A DNA stretch of 64,000 nt, from positions 732,422 to 796,421 of the forward strand of contig NZ_JACJUD010000002.1 of the NCBI RefSeq assembly GCF_014174475.1, written 5' to 3'. Positions 8,756 through 17,886 of the stretch are shown in pieces (position 1 is the first letter of the stretch; every line of letters begins with the position of its first letter). Both the position numbers and the translations under genes were made by a program. Source of the stretch: Aquipseudomonas ullengensis. GTDB taxonomy: Bacteria; Pseudomonadota; Gammaproteobacteria; Pseudomonadales; Pseudomonadaceae. The notes beneath the pieces are model-generated. The model made no database searches. It was not told the DNA's origin and saw only the letters and a list, made by a program, of their open reading frames with translations.

Positions 8756-10294
8756 ATGCGTGTTTGTCACCGCTACACAATCCTGTTGGCCGCGTTGGCT
8801 CTGGCCAGTTGTTCGGATGAAAAGGATCCAGCCCAGGCGCAGGCCTCGCCCACGGCCTCTGTGGCGACTGCTCCAGCCACGGCTGCTGCGCCAGACCCAG
8901 CACCTGCCTCCGCCCCTACGGCCGCTAGCGAAGCCGTATTCAAACCGGAGGAACTGGACCAGATGTTGGCGCCGCTGGCCTTGTATCCGGATTCGCTGCT
9001 GGCCCAGGTATTGATGGCGACCACCTACCCGGGCGATGTGGCCGACGCCGCGAGCTGGTCCATGGAGCATCCGGACAGCAGTGGCGACGCGGCCGTACGC
9101 CAGGTGGCAGATCAGCCCTGGGACCCGAGCGTGCAGTCGCTGGTGGCCTTCCCAGCGGCATTGGCGACTCTTGGACAAGACCCTGCCTGGGTGCAGAAAG
9201 TAGGCGATGCCTTCCTCGCCCAGCCCGACGCCGTGATGGATTCGGTTCAGCGCCTGCGTCGTCAGGCCAAGGACTCTGGTCATCTCGAATCCAACGAGCA
9301 GCAGCGCGTGACAGAGCAGCCCGCCGAGCCCGCACCTGCTCCGGCCGGGACGACCGTGGTGCAGCAGCCCGCACCGCAGACCATCATCATCGAGCCGACC
9401 CAGCCGCAGGTCGTCTATGTGCCCAGCTACAACCCGAGCGTGGTTTACGGCACCTGGGCCTACCCGTCCTATCCACCGGCGTACTACCCGCCGCCACCCG
9501 GCTACGCCTTCGGCAACGCGCTGGCTACCGGCCTGGGCTTCGCAGCGGGTGTGGCGATCGTTGATTCGCTGTGGGGCGATTGCGACTGGGGGCATGGCGA
9601 TGTCGATATCGACGTCAACCGTTACAACAACCTCAACGTCAACCGGCAGCTCAACGCCAACCAGAACAACTGGAAGCACAACTCGGTCCACCGCGACGGT
9701 GTGCCTTACCGGGACCGGGCCAGTCGCCAGCAATACAACCAGCGCCTGCCTGGCAGCGAGCAGCGCGATGCGTTCCGTGGCCGCGATGTGCAGCGCAGTG
9801 ACGAGCGCGCGCGGGCTCGTGAGTCCCTGCAGCAACGTGGCATCGAGGCGCCGGCGCTCAACAACAGCCAGGCCCGTGAGCGCGCCCAGGCGGCGACCCG
9901 CGAGCTCGGCCAGAACCCGCAGGCCCGCGAGCGGTTGCAGGGGGCGACGCATGATGTCAATCGAGATCAGGCCCGTGATCGAGCGCAGGCGGCAACCCGT
10001 GATCTCAACCGCGATTCGCAGGTACGCCAGCGCGCCCAGGCCTCGACCCGTGCTGCCCAGGCCCGCCCACGTGCATCAAGCAATCCGCAGGTCCGCCAAC
10101 AGGTGCGTCAGCAGCACGCCAGCACCCCGCGTACGCGTGACAATGCTTTTGCTGGTGCCCGCAACCCTTCGCAGTCGCGCGCGCAAATCAATCGCGGCCA
10201 AGCCAGCCAGATTGCAGCCAGCCGACCCCAAGCGGCGCGCAGTGGCGGCCATACCGTGCAACGTGCTTCCCGAGGCGGCGCCCGCCGGCGCTGA
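8756..10294 (+). CDS. DUF3300 lipoprotein with Arg/Gln-rich C-terminal repeats
   Basis: A 512-residue lipoprotein (LASC lipobox, Cys19). After an Ala/Pro linker, the DUF3300 domain starts at about residue 62 (FKPEELDQMLAPLALYPDSLLAQVL) and runs to about 240. A Tyr/Pro-rich stretch (PSYPPAYYPPPPGYAFG) and a Gly-rich hydrophobic patch follow. The C-terminal half is very basic, with about four imperfect 16-17-residue repeats (QARERAQAATRELGQ and variants) at roughly 9865-10065. No activity is known for the family. An AGGGAG site precedes the ATG. The next gene encodes a DUF2950 protein, a common companion, 13 bases downstream. Confidence 0.8.
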   Translation: MRVCHRYTILLAALALASCSDEKDPAQAQASPTASVATAPATAAAPDPAPASAPTAASEAVFKPEELDQMLAPLALYPDSLLAQVLMATTYPGDVADAASWSMEHPDSSGDAAVRQVADQPWDPSVQSLVAFPAALATLGQDPAWVQKVGDAFLAQPDAVMDSVQRLRRQAKDSGHLESNEQQRVTEQPAEPAPAPAGTTVVQQPAPQTIIIEPTQPQVVYVPSYNPSVVYGTWAYPSYPPAYYPPPPGYAFGNALATGLGFAAGVAIVDSLWGDCDWGHGDVDIDVNRYNNLNVNRQLNANQNNWKHNSVHRDGVPYRDRASRQQYNQRLPGSEQRDAFRGRDVQRSDERARARESLQQRGIEAPALNNSQARERAQAATRELGQNPQARERLQGATHDVNRDQARDRAQAATRDLNRDSQVRQRAQASTRAAQARPRASSNPQVRQQVRQQHASTPRTRDNAFAGARNPSQSRAQINRGQASQIAASRPQAARSGGHTVQRASRGGARRR

Positions 10295-10307
10295 CAGGAG
10301 AACCCTC

Positions 10308-11216
10308 ATGATGGCTGGATTGCGTGTTATCCCGATGCTGTTGCTGCTGGCGCTGAGTCAGCTTGTCCAGGCGCAGCAGGCTTATCCCACCGCGGAGGCC
10401 GCCGCCGAGGCGCTGGTGGCCGCGCTGGGTACTGAAAAGGCAGATGACGAGCGCCTCAACGCCCTGCTGGGCGCGGACTGGCAAACCTATATCCCGACCG
10501 ATGACGTCGAACGTGTGGATGTCGATGCCTTCCTGGCTCTCTATCGCGAGAAACATGCGATAGAGACTGCGGCTACCGGACATGCGGCCCTGGTGGTCGG
10601 CAATACGCCCTGGACCTTCCCCCTACCACTGGTCAAGGGCAAGGAGGGCTGGGTATTCGATACCAAGGCGGGTGGCGAGGAAGTTCGGGTGCGGCGCATT
10701 GGCCGCAACGAGCTGGCTGCTGTGCAGGCGGCGCTGGCTTATCACGATGCGCAGATGGATTACGCCGAGGTCGATCGCGATGGCGACGGCGTACTCGAGT
10801 ACGCGCAGCAGTTCATCAGCAGCGACGGCCAGTACGATGGGCTGTACTGGGCAGAAGAGCCAGGTCTCGAGGAAAGCCCGCTGGGCCCGCTGTTTGGTGA
10901 CGACCTGCCCGACGGGACCTGGCATGGCTATCACTACCGCATCCTCACGGCCCAGGGACCTTCCGCGCCTGGCGGTGCTTACGACTACAAACTCGGTGAC
11001 AACATGAGCCGTGGTTTTGCCCTGATCGCCTGGCCGGCCAGTTATGACGACAGTGGCGTGATGAGTTTCATGGTCAGCCATGACGGCCAGGTATTCGAAA
11101 AGGACCTGGGACCGGACAGCGCCAAACTCGCTGAGCAAATGACCCGCTTCGATCCGGACAGCAGTTGGCACGAGGTGGACGCGGGAGCCGAGGGCGACAC
11201 GCCAGCAACGCCTTGA
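10308..11216 (+). CDS. DUF2950 family exported protein
   Basis: A 302-residue protein with a signal peptide (MMAGLRVIPMLLLLALSQLVQAQQ, likely cleaved after VQA). Family features include PLVKGKEGWVFDTKAGGEEVRVRRIGRNELAA, DYAEVDRDGDGVLEYAQQF, and the C-terminal DDSGVMSFMVSHDGQVFEKDLG. DRDGDGVLEY resembles a calcium-binding loop but is not proof of one. DUF2950 has no assigned function and often sits beside a DUF3300 gene, as here. The start is at 10308 with a second Met at 10311; ACAGGAG lies 8 bases upstream. The gene ends just before a strong bidirectional terminator. Confidence 0.8.
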   Translation: MMAGLRVIPMLLLLALSQLVQAQQAYPTAEAAAEALVAALGTEKADDERLNALLGADWQTYIPTDDVERVDVDAFLALYREKHAIETAATGHAALVVGNTPWTFPLPLVKGKEGWVFDTKAGGEEVRVRRIGRNELAAVQAALAYHDAQMDYAEVDRDGDGVLEYAQQFISSDGQYDGLYWAEEPGLEESPLGPLFGDDLPDGTWHGYHYRILTAQGPSAPGGAYDYKLGDNMSRGFALIAWPASYDDSGVMSFMVSHDGQVFEKDLGPDSAKLAEQMTRFDPDSSWHEVDAGAEGDTPATP

Positions 11217-11244
11217 ATGCAAGGTGCCGGCAACGCCGCAAACG

Positions 11245-11280
11245 AAAACGCCGCTGCTCCTTCCGGAGCAGCGGCGTTTT
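11245..11280. terminator. Strong bidirectional rho-independent terminator
   Basis: A perfect 16-bp stem (11245-11260 with 11265-11280) closes on a TTCC loop, with A and T runs at its outer ends. It lies between the convergent DUF2950 and vWA genes and can stop transcription from both sides. Confidence 0.85.
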
Positions 11281-11320
11281 GCTGTGTAGGGTCGAGCGCT
11301 GCTCGCTCCCACGGCTGGTC

Positions 11321-12499
11321 CTACTTGGTGAGGAAGCGCATGCCTTCTTCCAATCCGCGCAGGGTCAACGGGTGCATCTGGTCGTTGATCAGCTCGCGCA
11401 CGATGTTGGTCGACGAGGTGTAGCTCCAGGCGTCCTTGGGGTAGGGGTTGATCCAGATGAGTTTCTTGTACTTGTCCATGAAGCGCTTCATCCACACGTA
11501 GCCGGCTTCCTCGTTCCAGTGTTCGACACTGCCGCCGGCCTGGGTGATTTCGTAGGGCGCCATGGCGGCATCGCCGACGAAGATCACTTTGTAGTCGGCG
11601 CCGTACTTGTGCAGCAGGTCGAGGGTGGAGAAGCGTTCGCTGGTGCGGCGCAGGTTGTTCTTCCACACCGATTCGTAGACGAAGTTGTGGAAGTAGAAGT
11701 ACTCGAGGTGCTTGAACTCGGTCTTGCACGCCGAGAACAGCTCTTCGCAGACCTTGATGTGCGCGTCCATCGAGCCGCCGATATCGAACAGCAGCAGCAA
11801 CTTCACCGTGTTGCGCCGTTCCGGGCGCATCTGGATGTTGAGTAGGCCGCCGTCTTTGGCGGTGTGGTCGATGGTGCCGCCGAGGTCGAACTCGTCCGCC
11901 GCGCCTTCACGGGCGAACTTGCGCAGGCGGCGCAGGGCGACCTTGATGTTGCGCGTGCCCAGTTCGACCTGGTCGTCGAGGTTCTTGTACTCGCGCTGGT
12001 CCCAGACCTTGACCGCCTTGCCCTGGCGCTTGCCGGCGTCGCCGACACGCACGCCTTCCGGGTTGTAGCCGCCGGAACCGAACGGGCTGGTGCCGCCGGT
12101 GCCGATCCACTTGTTGCCGCCGGCGTGGCGTTCCTTCTGCTCTTCGAGACGCTTCTTGAACTCCTCGATCAGCTTGTCCAGGCCGCCGAGGGACTGGATC
12201 TGCGCACGTTCTTCGTCGGTCAGGTGCTTCTCGAATTCCTTGCGCAGCCAGTCTTCGGGAATCATCGCCTCGAGGAAGTCGTCGAGCTTCTCCAGGCCCT
12301 TGAAGTAGGCGGCGAAGGCGCGGTCGAACTTGTCGAAGTGGCGCTCGTCCTTGACCATCACCGTACGGGCGAGGAAATAGAACTCGTCCATGTCGGCGAA
12401 GATCACGTGCTGTTTCAGCGCATTGATCAGGTCGAGCAGCTCGCGCACCGAGACCGGCACCTTGGCTGCACGCATTTCATTGAACAGGTTGAGCAGCAT
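11321..12499 (-). CDS. CoxE-like von Willebrand factor A domain protein
   Basis: A 392-residue protein. The N-terminal half is helical and charged (LNEMRAAKVPVSVRELLDLI, then EDWLRKEFEKHLTDEERAQI). A vWA domain fills the C-terminal half with the metal-site segment LLLFDIGGSMDAHI, then YKVIFVGDAAMAPYEI. In the MIDAS motif DxSxS the first Ser is Gly (DIGGS), which is common in this CoxE-like group. The partner MoxR ATPase gene lies upstream on the same strand. MoxR-vWA pairs act as chaperone-like assembly factors that insert metals or mature complexes, but the client here is unknown. Cytoplasmic. Confidence 0.85.
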   Translation of the reverse strand: MLLNLFNEMRAAKVPVSVRELLDLINALKQHVIFADMDEFYFLARTVMVKDERHFDKFDRAFAAYFKGLEKLDDFLEAMIPEDWLRKEFEKHLTDEERAQIQSLGGLDKLIEEFKKRLEEQKERHAGGNKWIGTGGTSPFGSGGYNPEGVRVGDAGKRQGKAVKVWDQREYKNLDDQVELGTRNIKVALRRLRKFAREGAADEFDLGGTIDHTAKDGGLLNIQMRPERRNTVKLLLLFDIGGSMDAHIKVCEELFSACKTEFKHLEYFYFHNFVYESVWKNNLRRTSERFSTLDLLHKYGADYKVIFVGDAAMAPYEITQAGGSVEHWNEEAGYVWMKRFMDKYKKLIWINPYPKDAWSYTSSTNIVRELINDQMHPLTLRGLEEGMRFLTK

Positions 12500-12530
12500 G
12501 GCTGCGGACCTCTAGGAATACTCGGACAGT

Positions 12531-12632
12531 CCCCTCTCCCTTTGGGAGAGGGTTAGGGTGAGGGGTGCAGGCAGCTCGCAGTTGCTGGGTGCAGCCCTCA
12601 CCCCCGGCCCCTCTCCCAGGAGGAGAGGGGAG
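12531..12632. repeat. REP/BIME-like palindromic element
   Basis: Two inward-facing copies of a C-rich palindrome flank a short spacer. CCCTCTCCC at 12532-12540 pairs with GGGAGAGGG at 12544-12552. A second hairpin of the same family is at 12607-12630 (CCCCTCTCC paired with GGAGAGGGG). GGGTGAGGG and CCCTCACCC arms between them can also pair. A shorter relative is at 37329-37358. It separates the MoxR gene from the vWA gene. Confidence 0.7.
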
Positions 12633-12639
12633 AAAAGCC

Positions 12640-13485
12640 TCAGCGGCCCGCGCGGCGGCTCATGAAGGCCAGGCGCTCGAGCAACTGCACATCCTGCTCG
12701 TTCTTCACCAGGGCGCCGGCCAGTGGCGGGATGGCCTTGGTCGGATCACGCTCGCGCAGCACGGCTTCGCCGATGTTGTCGGCCATCAGCAGCTTGAGCC
12801 AGTCGACCAGTTCGCTGGTGGAGGGCTTCTTCTTCAGGCCCGGGACCTTGCGCACGTCGAAGAACACGTCCAACGCCTCGGCCACCAGCGAGTTGCTGAT
12901 GTTCGGGTAGTGCACGTCGACGATCTTCTGCAGGGTGCTGCGGTCGGGGAAGGCGATGTAGTGGAAGAAGCAGCGGCGCAGGAAGGCGTCCGGCAGTTCC
13001 TTCTCGTTGTTCGAGGTAATGATGATGATCGGGCGCTGCTTGGCCTTGATCGTCTCGTTGGTCTCGTAAACGTAGAACTCCATCTTGTCGAGTTCTTGCA
13101 GCAGGTCGTTGGGGAACTCGATGTCGGCCTTGTCGATCTCGTCGATCAGCAGGATGACGCGCTCTTCGGACTCGAAGGCCTCCCACAGCTTGCCTTTCTT
13201 GATGTAGTTGCGCACGTCGTGGACCTTGTCCGAGTCCAGCTGCGAGTCACGCAGGCGGCTGACCGCGTCGTACTCGTACAGGCCCTGGTGGGCCTTGGTG
13301 GTGGACTTGATGTGCCAGGTGATCAGCTTGGCGCCGAAGGACTCGGCCAGTTGCTCGGCGAGCATGGTCTTGCCGGTACCCGGCTCGCCCTTGACCAGCA
13401 GGGGACGCTGCAGGGTGATGGCGGCGTTGACCGCGAGCTTCAGGTCGTCGGTGGCGACGTAGGACTGGGTGCCTTCGAACTTCAT
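12640..13485 (-). CDS. MoxR-family AAA+ ATPase
   Basis: A 281-residue single-domain AAA+ ATPase of the MoxR group. Walker A is GEPGTGKT at residues 33-40, Walker B is VILLIDEIDKAD near 110-121, sensor 1 is in IIITSNNEKELPDAFLRRCFFHYI, and the C-terminal lid follows. It begins directly at the AAA core, as expected for a short MoxR. It should form hexameric rings that remodel a client with the downstream vWA protein. The two genes are separated by about 140 bases that hold a REP element, so they are probably co-transcribed with some attenuation. TACACGATG marks the start. Confidence 0.88.
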   Translation of the reverse strand: MKFEGTQSYVATDDLKLAVNAAITLQRPLLVKGEPGTGKTMLAEQLAESFGAKLITWHIKSTTKAHQGLYEYDAVSRLRDSQLDSDKVHDVRNYIKKGKLWEAFESEERVILLIDEIDKADIEFPNDLLQELDKMEFYVYETNETIKAKQRPIIIITSNNEKELPDAFLRRCFFHYIAFPDRSTLQKIVDVHYPNISNSLVAEALDVFFDVRKVPGLKKKPSTSELVDWLKLLMADNIGEAVLRERDPTKAIPPLAGALVKNEQDVQLLERLAFMSRRAGR

Positions 13486-13591
13486 CGTGTAATCCTCGAA
13501 CGGTAACGCTCCGGTACTGCGTGCCCGGCGCTGTAGAGACGCAAAAACCGACTATACCGCGCGCTCTGCCAGGCTGTGAACGCAGACGGGG

Positions 13592-13608
13592 CATTCAGTC
13601 ACTGAATG
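13592..13608. promoter_or_regulatory. Perfect 8-1-8 inverted repeat upstream of the MoxR gene
   Basis: CATTCAGTCACTGAATG is a perfect dyad with a single central base, about 107 bases upstream of the MoxR start and between it and the end of the DUF748 gene. A one-base centre cannot fold as a hairpin loop, which favours a protein-binding site. No regulator is identified. Confidence 0.35.
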
Positions 13609-13653
13609 ACGGGTCACGGGGCGATGGATGGCGTTCTAGGCGTGCGCAGCGGC

Positions 13654-14727
13654 TTATTGCGCCGGAGGGGTGTTCTCGAATCGGGTGTTGAAGGCCTGGA
13701 TAAACGCATTGCGCAGGATCGAGAGAAACGCTTGCAGGCCGCTGACATCCTGCTGGTGGACGCTGCCACTGAGCTCGACGCGCGTGGCGAACTGGTCCTT
13801 GCCCTGATTCTTCAGAGCGGTTTCGCCACCGCCGACCAGCGCTTCCCAGATCGAGCGGAAGAAGCCCTTGTTGTCGTTCTCCACGTCCTGCTGCCAGTTG
13901 AACACGTCGACATCACGCAGCAGCGGCTTGATATAGCCGCTGAGCTGGCCGTTTTCCGCGTTGGCCTCGATCACCACGTCGCCGTGGCCGGCATTGAAGT
14001 CGAACTTGCCATAGGCGGCGGAGAAGTCGTTGAGCTGGCGCAGTTCGATGCCGGTGGCGCGCAGGCGGAACTCGAAGTCCTCGAAGTTCTGGTACGGGTC
14101 GAAGGATGCGGTGGCTTCCAGCGGTGCGTGGCCGAGCAACTGCGCGCGGCCCTCGAAGCGCGCCACGCGCTCCCCGGCGGCATCGGCCACATTGGTCAGG
14201 TTGTAGAGGCTGGCATTGACCTGCGTGGCCTCTATATCTACCGGCGGGGTGGAGTTGAAGTTGTGGAAGCCGAGACGCCCGTCGACCACCCGCAGTTCGT
14301 TGAGGGTGATTGGCAGCAGCTTGTTCAACTGCTCGCGCCAGTCCACCCCAGCACCGCTTTGCGAGCTGTCGGCGCTGGCGCCACCGTCGACGAAGTTGAC
14401 CTGCGGGCGCTCGAAGATGACCCGCGCGACGATGCCGTGTTCGTTCCACAGCGAACTCCAGCTCACCGCCAAGTCGATGGAGGGTGCGTCCAGCAGGGGC
14501 ACGGGTACCTGCCCGTCGGCTTTGACAATCTGCAGACCGTTGATCCGGTAAGCGCCGCGCCACCAGGCGAGGTCGACATCGATAATGTGCCCGCGGTACT
14601 CGCCCATGTCGGCGAGGGCGTCATTCAGGTAGTTGCGGATCACATAGGGGAGGGCGATATGCAACGCCAGCAGAAGCAGGACGAGGCTGAGCAGGGTCCC
14701 TAGCGGCAAGCTGTAGCGGCGTTTCAT
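13654..14727 (-). CDS. DUF748 (AsmA-like) membrane-anchored protein
   Basis: A 357-residue protein with an N-terminal membrane anchor (about 7-30) and a long, largely beta, periplasmic part. Family signs are LAWWRGAYRINGLQIVKADG, FERPQVNFVDGG, NELRVVDGRLGFHNF and FDFNAGHGDVVIEANAENGQLSGYIKPLL, typical of DUF748/AsmA-like bridging proteins. The role of this short form is not known; larger AsmA-like relatives handle lipids across the periplasm. The Met at 14725-14727 is chosen because it directly precedes the hydrophobic anchor, although the frame remains open for 32 more codons. Divergent from cysK across 134 bases. Confidence 0.75.
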   Translation of the reverse strand: MKRRYSLPLGTLLSLVLLLLALHIALPYVIRNYLNDALADMGEYRGHIIDVDLAWWRGAYRINGLQIVKADGQVPVPLLDAPSIDLAVSWSSLWNEHGIVARVIFERPQVNFVDGGASADSSQSGAGVDWREQLNKLLPITLNELRVVDGRLGFHNFNSTPPVDIEATQVNASLYNLTNVADAAGERVARFEGRAQLLGHAPLEATASFDPYQNFEDFEFRLRATGIELRQLNDFSAAYGKFDFNAGHGDVVIEANAENGQLSGYIKPLLRDVDVFNWQQDVENDNKGFFRSIWEALVGGGETALKNQGKDQFATRVELSGSVHQQDVSGLQAFLSILRNAFIQAFNTRFENTPPAQ

Positions 14728-14861
14728 CGGGGCGTCCGTTTTGTGCACGTGTGCATGATGGACTGCCGGGTGGTCTGCAGAGTTCGACTTGTCTGCGGCT
14801 GGACGATCCGGGCCTTGCGGCATAGGCTGACGGGCTCGTGTATCGACAAGGACACCACGCC

Positions 14862-15836
<975 letters not shown>

Positions 15837-15848
15837 AAGGGTTTTAGC

Positions 15849-15902
15849 CGTAGCCCGGACTTCAGTCCGGGGAGATGCCCCCGGACTGAAGTCCGGGCTA
15901 CG
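15849..15902. repeat. REP palindrome, family A (copy 1)
   Basis: A perfect 24-bp inverted repeat (15849-15872 and 15879-15902) with a 6-base spacer and the core TAGCCCGGACTTCAGTCCGG. The same family recurs at 40281-40335. It lies between cysK and its terminator. Confidence 0.85.
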
Positions 15903-15910
15903 AATGCACG

Positions 15911-15934
15911 AAAGCCGCCTGAGGGCGGCTTTTT
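15911..15934. terminator. Bidirectional terminator after cysK
   Basis: AAAGCCGCC pairs with GGGCGGCTTT around TGA, followed by TTT. It sits between the convergent cysK and DMT transporter genes. Confidence 0.8.
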
Positions 15935-15941
15935 CCCGGGC

Positions 15942-16844
15942 TCAGGCCTTGGCCGGGGCGGGTGCCGGGCTGCTCGGGCGTACTACCAGCCACAGCGCCA
16001 CGCCGATCAACAGGCAACCCGGCAGGTAGGCCCAACTCAGTGGCTCATCCAGCAGCAGCGCGCCCCACAGTACGCCGAAGGGTGGAATCAGGAAGGTGGT
16101 GGTGGAGGCCTTGATCGGGCCGATATCGGTCAGCAGGCGGAAGTACAGGACATAGGCGTAGGCCGTGCAGACCAGGCCCAGGGCGACCAGCGACAGCCAC
16201 ACCTCAGTACCGCCCCAGTTAGTTGGCATCTTCCAGGCCAGGCTGCCGGCCAGCAGTGGCAGCTGGAACAGGCTGGCGCCAACCAGGCTGGCAAAAGCGA
16301 CCAGGCGGTTATCCAGCCCCAGCGGGCCGATCCAGCTACGTGTCAGGAAGCCGGCGAAGCCATAGCAGATGGTCGCCACCAGGCAGGCTGCGGCGCCCAG
16401 CAGCAGCGGCAGGTCAAAGGCCACCGGGCCGGTGCGGGTCAACACCGCCACGCCAAACAGGCCGATGGCGACACCGGCGGCCTTGCTCGGAGTCATGGAC
16501 TCACTGAAGAACAGCGCGCCGATCAGCACCCCCATCAAGGGCGTGGTGGCGTTGAAAATGGAGGAGTAGCCGGCCGGCAGCACCACGGCGGCCAGGCAGT
16601 ACATCACCGAGGGCAGACCGGCGTTGATCATGCCGAGCACCAGGCAGGCCTTGAACTTGCCGCGAAAGTCCCACATCGGGCGCAGCACCAGAAGAATGGC
16701 CAGCAGGCCGAGGGCACCGAGGCTGGCGCGGAAGAAGGCGGTAGGCAGGCTGCCCAGCACCGGTACGACGATGCGCATGAACAGGAAGCTGGCGCCCCAG
16801 ATGGCGGCGAGTAGCAGCAGGCGTAGCAGGTCGGCGGGTTTCAT
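15942..16844 (-). CDS. EamA/DMT-superfamily transporter
   Basis: A 300-residue integral inner-membrane protein with about ten hydrophobic helices in two EamA repeats. The first repeat starts with LLLAAIWGASFLFMRIVVP, the second near AACLVATICYGFAGFL. The conserved end-of-repeat segments VLIGALFFSESMTPSKAAGVAIG and LWGALLLDEPLSWAYLPGCLLIG are both clear. Members export amino acids, metabolites or drugs; the substrate is not predictable here. The C-terminus is short and Pro/Ala-rich (PSSPAPAPAKA). The gene appears monocistronic. Confidence 0.85.
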   Translation of the reverse strand: MKPADLLRLLLLAAIWGASFLFMRIVVPVLGSLPTAFFRASLGALGLLAILLVLRPMWDFRGKFKACLVLGMINAGLPSVMYCLAAVVLPAGYSSIFNATTPLMGVLIGALFFSESMTPSKAAGVAIGLFGVAVLTRTGPVAFDLPLLLGAAACLVATICYGFAGFLTRSWIGPLGLDNRLVAFASLVGASLFQLPLLAGSLAWKMPTNWGGTEVWLSLVALGLVCTAYAYVLYFRLLTDIGPIKASTTTFLIPPFGVLWGALLLDEPLSWAYLPGCLLIGVALWLVVRPSSPAPAPAKA

Positions 16845-16995
16845 AGGGCAGCACGGCAGTAAACAGGGCGTCAGATTACGCTACCCGCCGGGTGACGCAA
16901 TCCGCAGCTGACTTTCAAATCGACCATACAGTTGGCTGTGACAGGACTGCCGCGCCGGGCCTGAACACAGCGTGGTGTTGGCGCGCGGCAGAGCG

Positions 16996-17020
16996 GGGTG
17001 AGCTCCACTGAGGCTCACCC
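16996..17020 (-). terminator. Possible terminator hairpin after the porin gene
   Basis: GGGTGAGC at 16996-17003 pairs with GCTCACCC at 17013-17020 around a 9-base loop, 20 bases past the porin stop codon. It lacks a T run, so termination strength is uncertain. Confidence 0.4.
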
Positions 17021-17040
17021 GCCTGACGCGTGGCAAACCG

Positions 17041-17787
17041 TTAGAACGTCTTGCTGACGCTGGCGATCGCACCGGCAGAGCAGAGGTCGTCATAACCGCT
17101 GAAGCTGGCGCACTCGGCATCCGACAGGTCGGTGTCAACGTAGCTCAGGCTCCAGCTGGCGCCGAACAGCTCGCGGGTCAGCTTGACCTCCCAGTCGTTG
17201 TAATCCTGGCTGGCCTTGGTGTAGTCGGCATTGAAGAACACGTCGTCCTTCTGGTCGACGTTCTCATAGCGCAGCTCCAGGCCGAACTCCAGCGGCAGCT
17301 CGGTGCGGTAGCCGACGTAGCTGGTGAACTGGGTTTCATCGGAGCCGGCCGAGTGCTTGCCGCCGATGAAGAAGCTGTAGGCGTTCAGGGTCAGGTAGAT
17401 GTCGGCGCCATTGAACTGGCTTTCACCCGGGTAGGTGAACTTGTTGTAGTAACCGTCCAGGCTGACGTCATCGGTGATCTGCCAGTAGTAGCCGGCGTAG
17501 TAATCGACTTCCTGGCGGGTACCGTAGTCGTCGTCGTTTTCCCAGTCGTAGCCGTATTCGACGTTGCTGGTCCAGGCGCCGAGGTAGGCGCCACTGACAT
17601 GGCTGAGCATCACGTTGAGCTGGGCGGCGGGGTCGCCCAGGGTCTGTGAGATACCGTTGGTGCGGAAATCGCTGGTCAGTGCGGGGGTGATGATCAGGGA
17701 AAACTGGTCGTTCAGTTCGATGGCGCTGGCCTGCAGGCTGCAGGTCAGGGCGGCGATGGCCAGGGCGAGGCGTTGAGGTGTGCGCAT
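17041..17787 (-). CDS. TorF-family putative outer-membrane porin
   Basis: A 248-residue exported beta-barrel. The signal peptide is MRTPQRLALAIAALTCSLQASA, cleaved near residue 22. The mature start ELNDQFSLIITPALTSDFRTNGISQTLGDPA is typical of the TorF/TIGR02001 family. Alternating aromatic strands follow, and the protein ends in Phe (VSKTF), as expected for barrel assembly. Two cysteine pairs near the C-terminus (ECASFSGYDDLCSAG) may make a loop disulphide. It lies about 100 bases after the amidohydrolase gene on the same strand, suggesting that it brings in the amidohydrolase substrate or a related compound. Confidence 0.8.
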   Translation of the reverse strand: MRTPQRLALAIAALTCSLQASAIELNDQFSLIITPALTSDFRTNGISQTLGDPAAQLNVMLSHVSGAYLGAWTSNVEYGYDWENDDDYGTRQEVDYYAGYYWQITDDVSLDGYYNKFTYPGESQFNGADIYLTLNAYSFFIGGKHSAGSDETQFTSYVGYRTELPLEFGLELRYENVDQKDDVFFNADYTKASQDYNDWEVKLTRELFGASWSLSYVDTDLSDAECASFSGYDDLCSAGAIASVSKTF

Positions 17788-17886
17788 GGAAGAGCCTTAG
17801 TTGTGGTTGTTGTTCGGCAGTGATGCAGGCACAGCCGGCCGCTGCGCCCAGGGAACAGGCGCAGACAGGCAGGCGGCGGGTTGTTG

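Noticed and set aside
12531..12632. CRISPR-like repeat array
   Set aside because: Only two inverted copies of a palindrome with no regular spacers and no cas genes.
11321..13485. MoxR-vWA pair as a new defence system
   Set aside because: The pair is widespread in Pseudomonas core genomes next to cysK and DUF748 and lacks defence neighbours.
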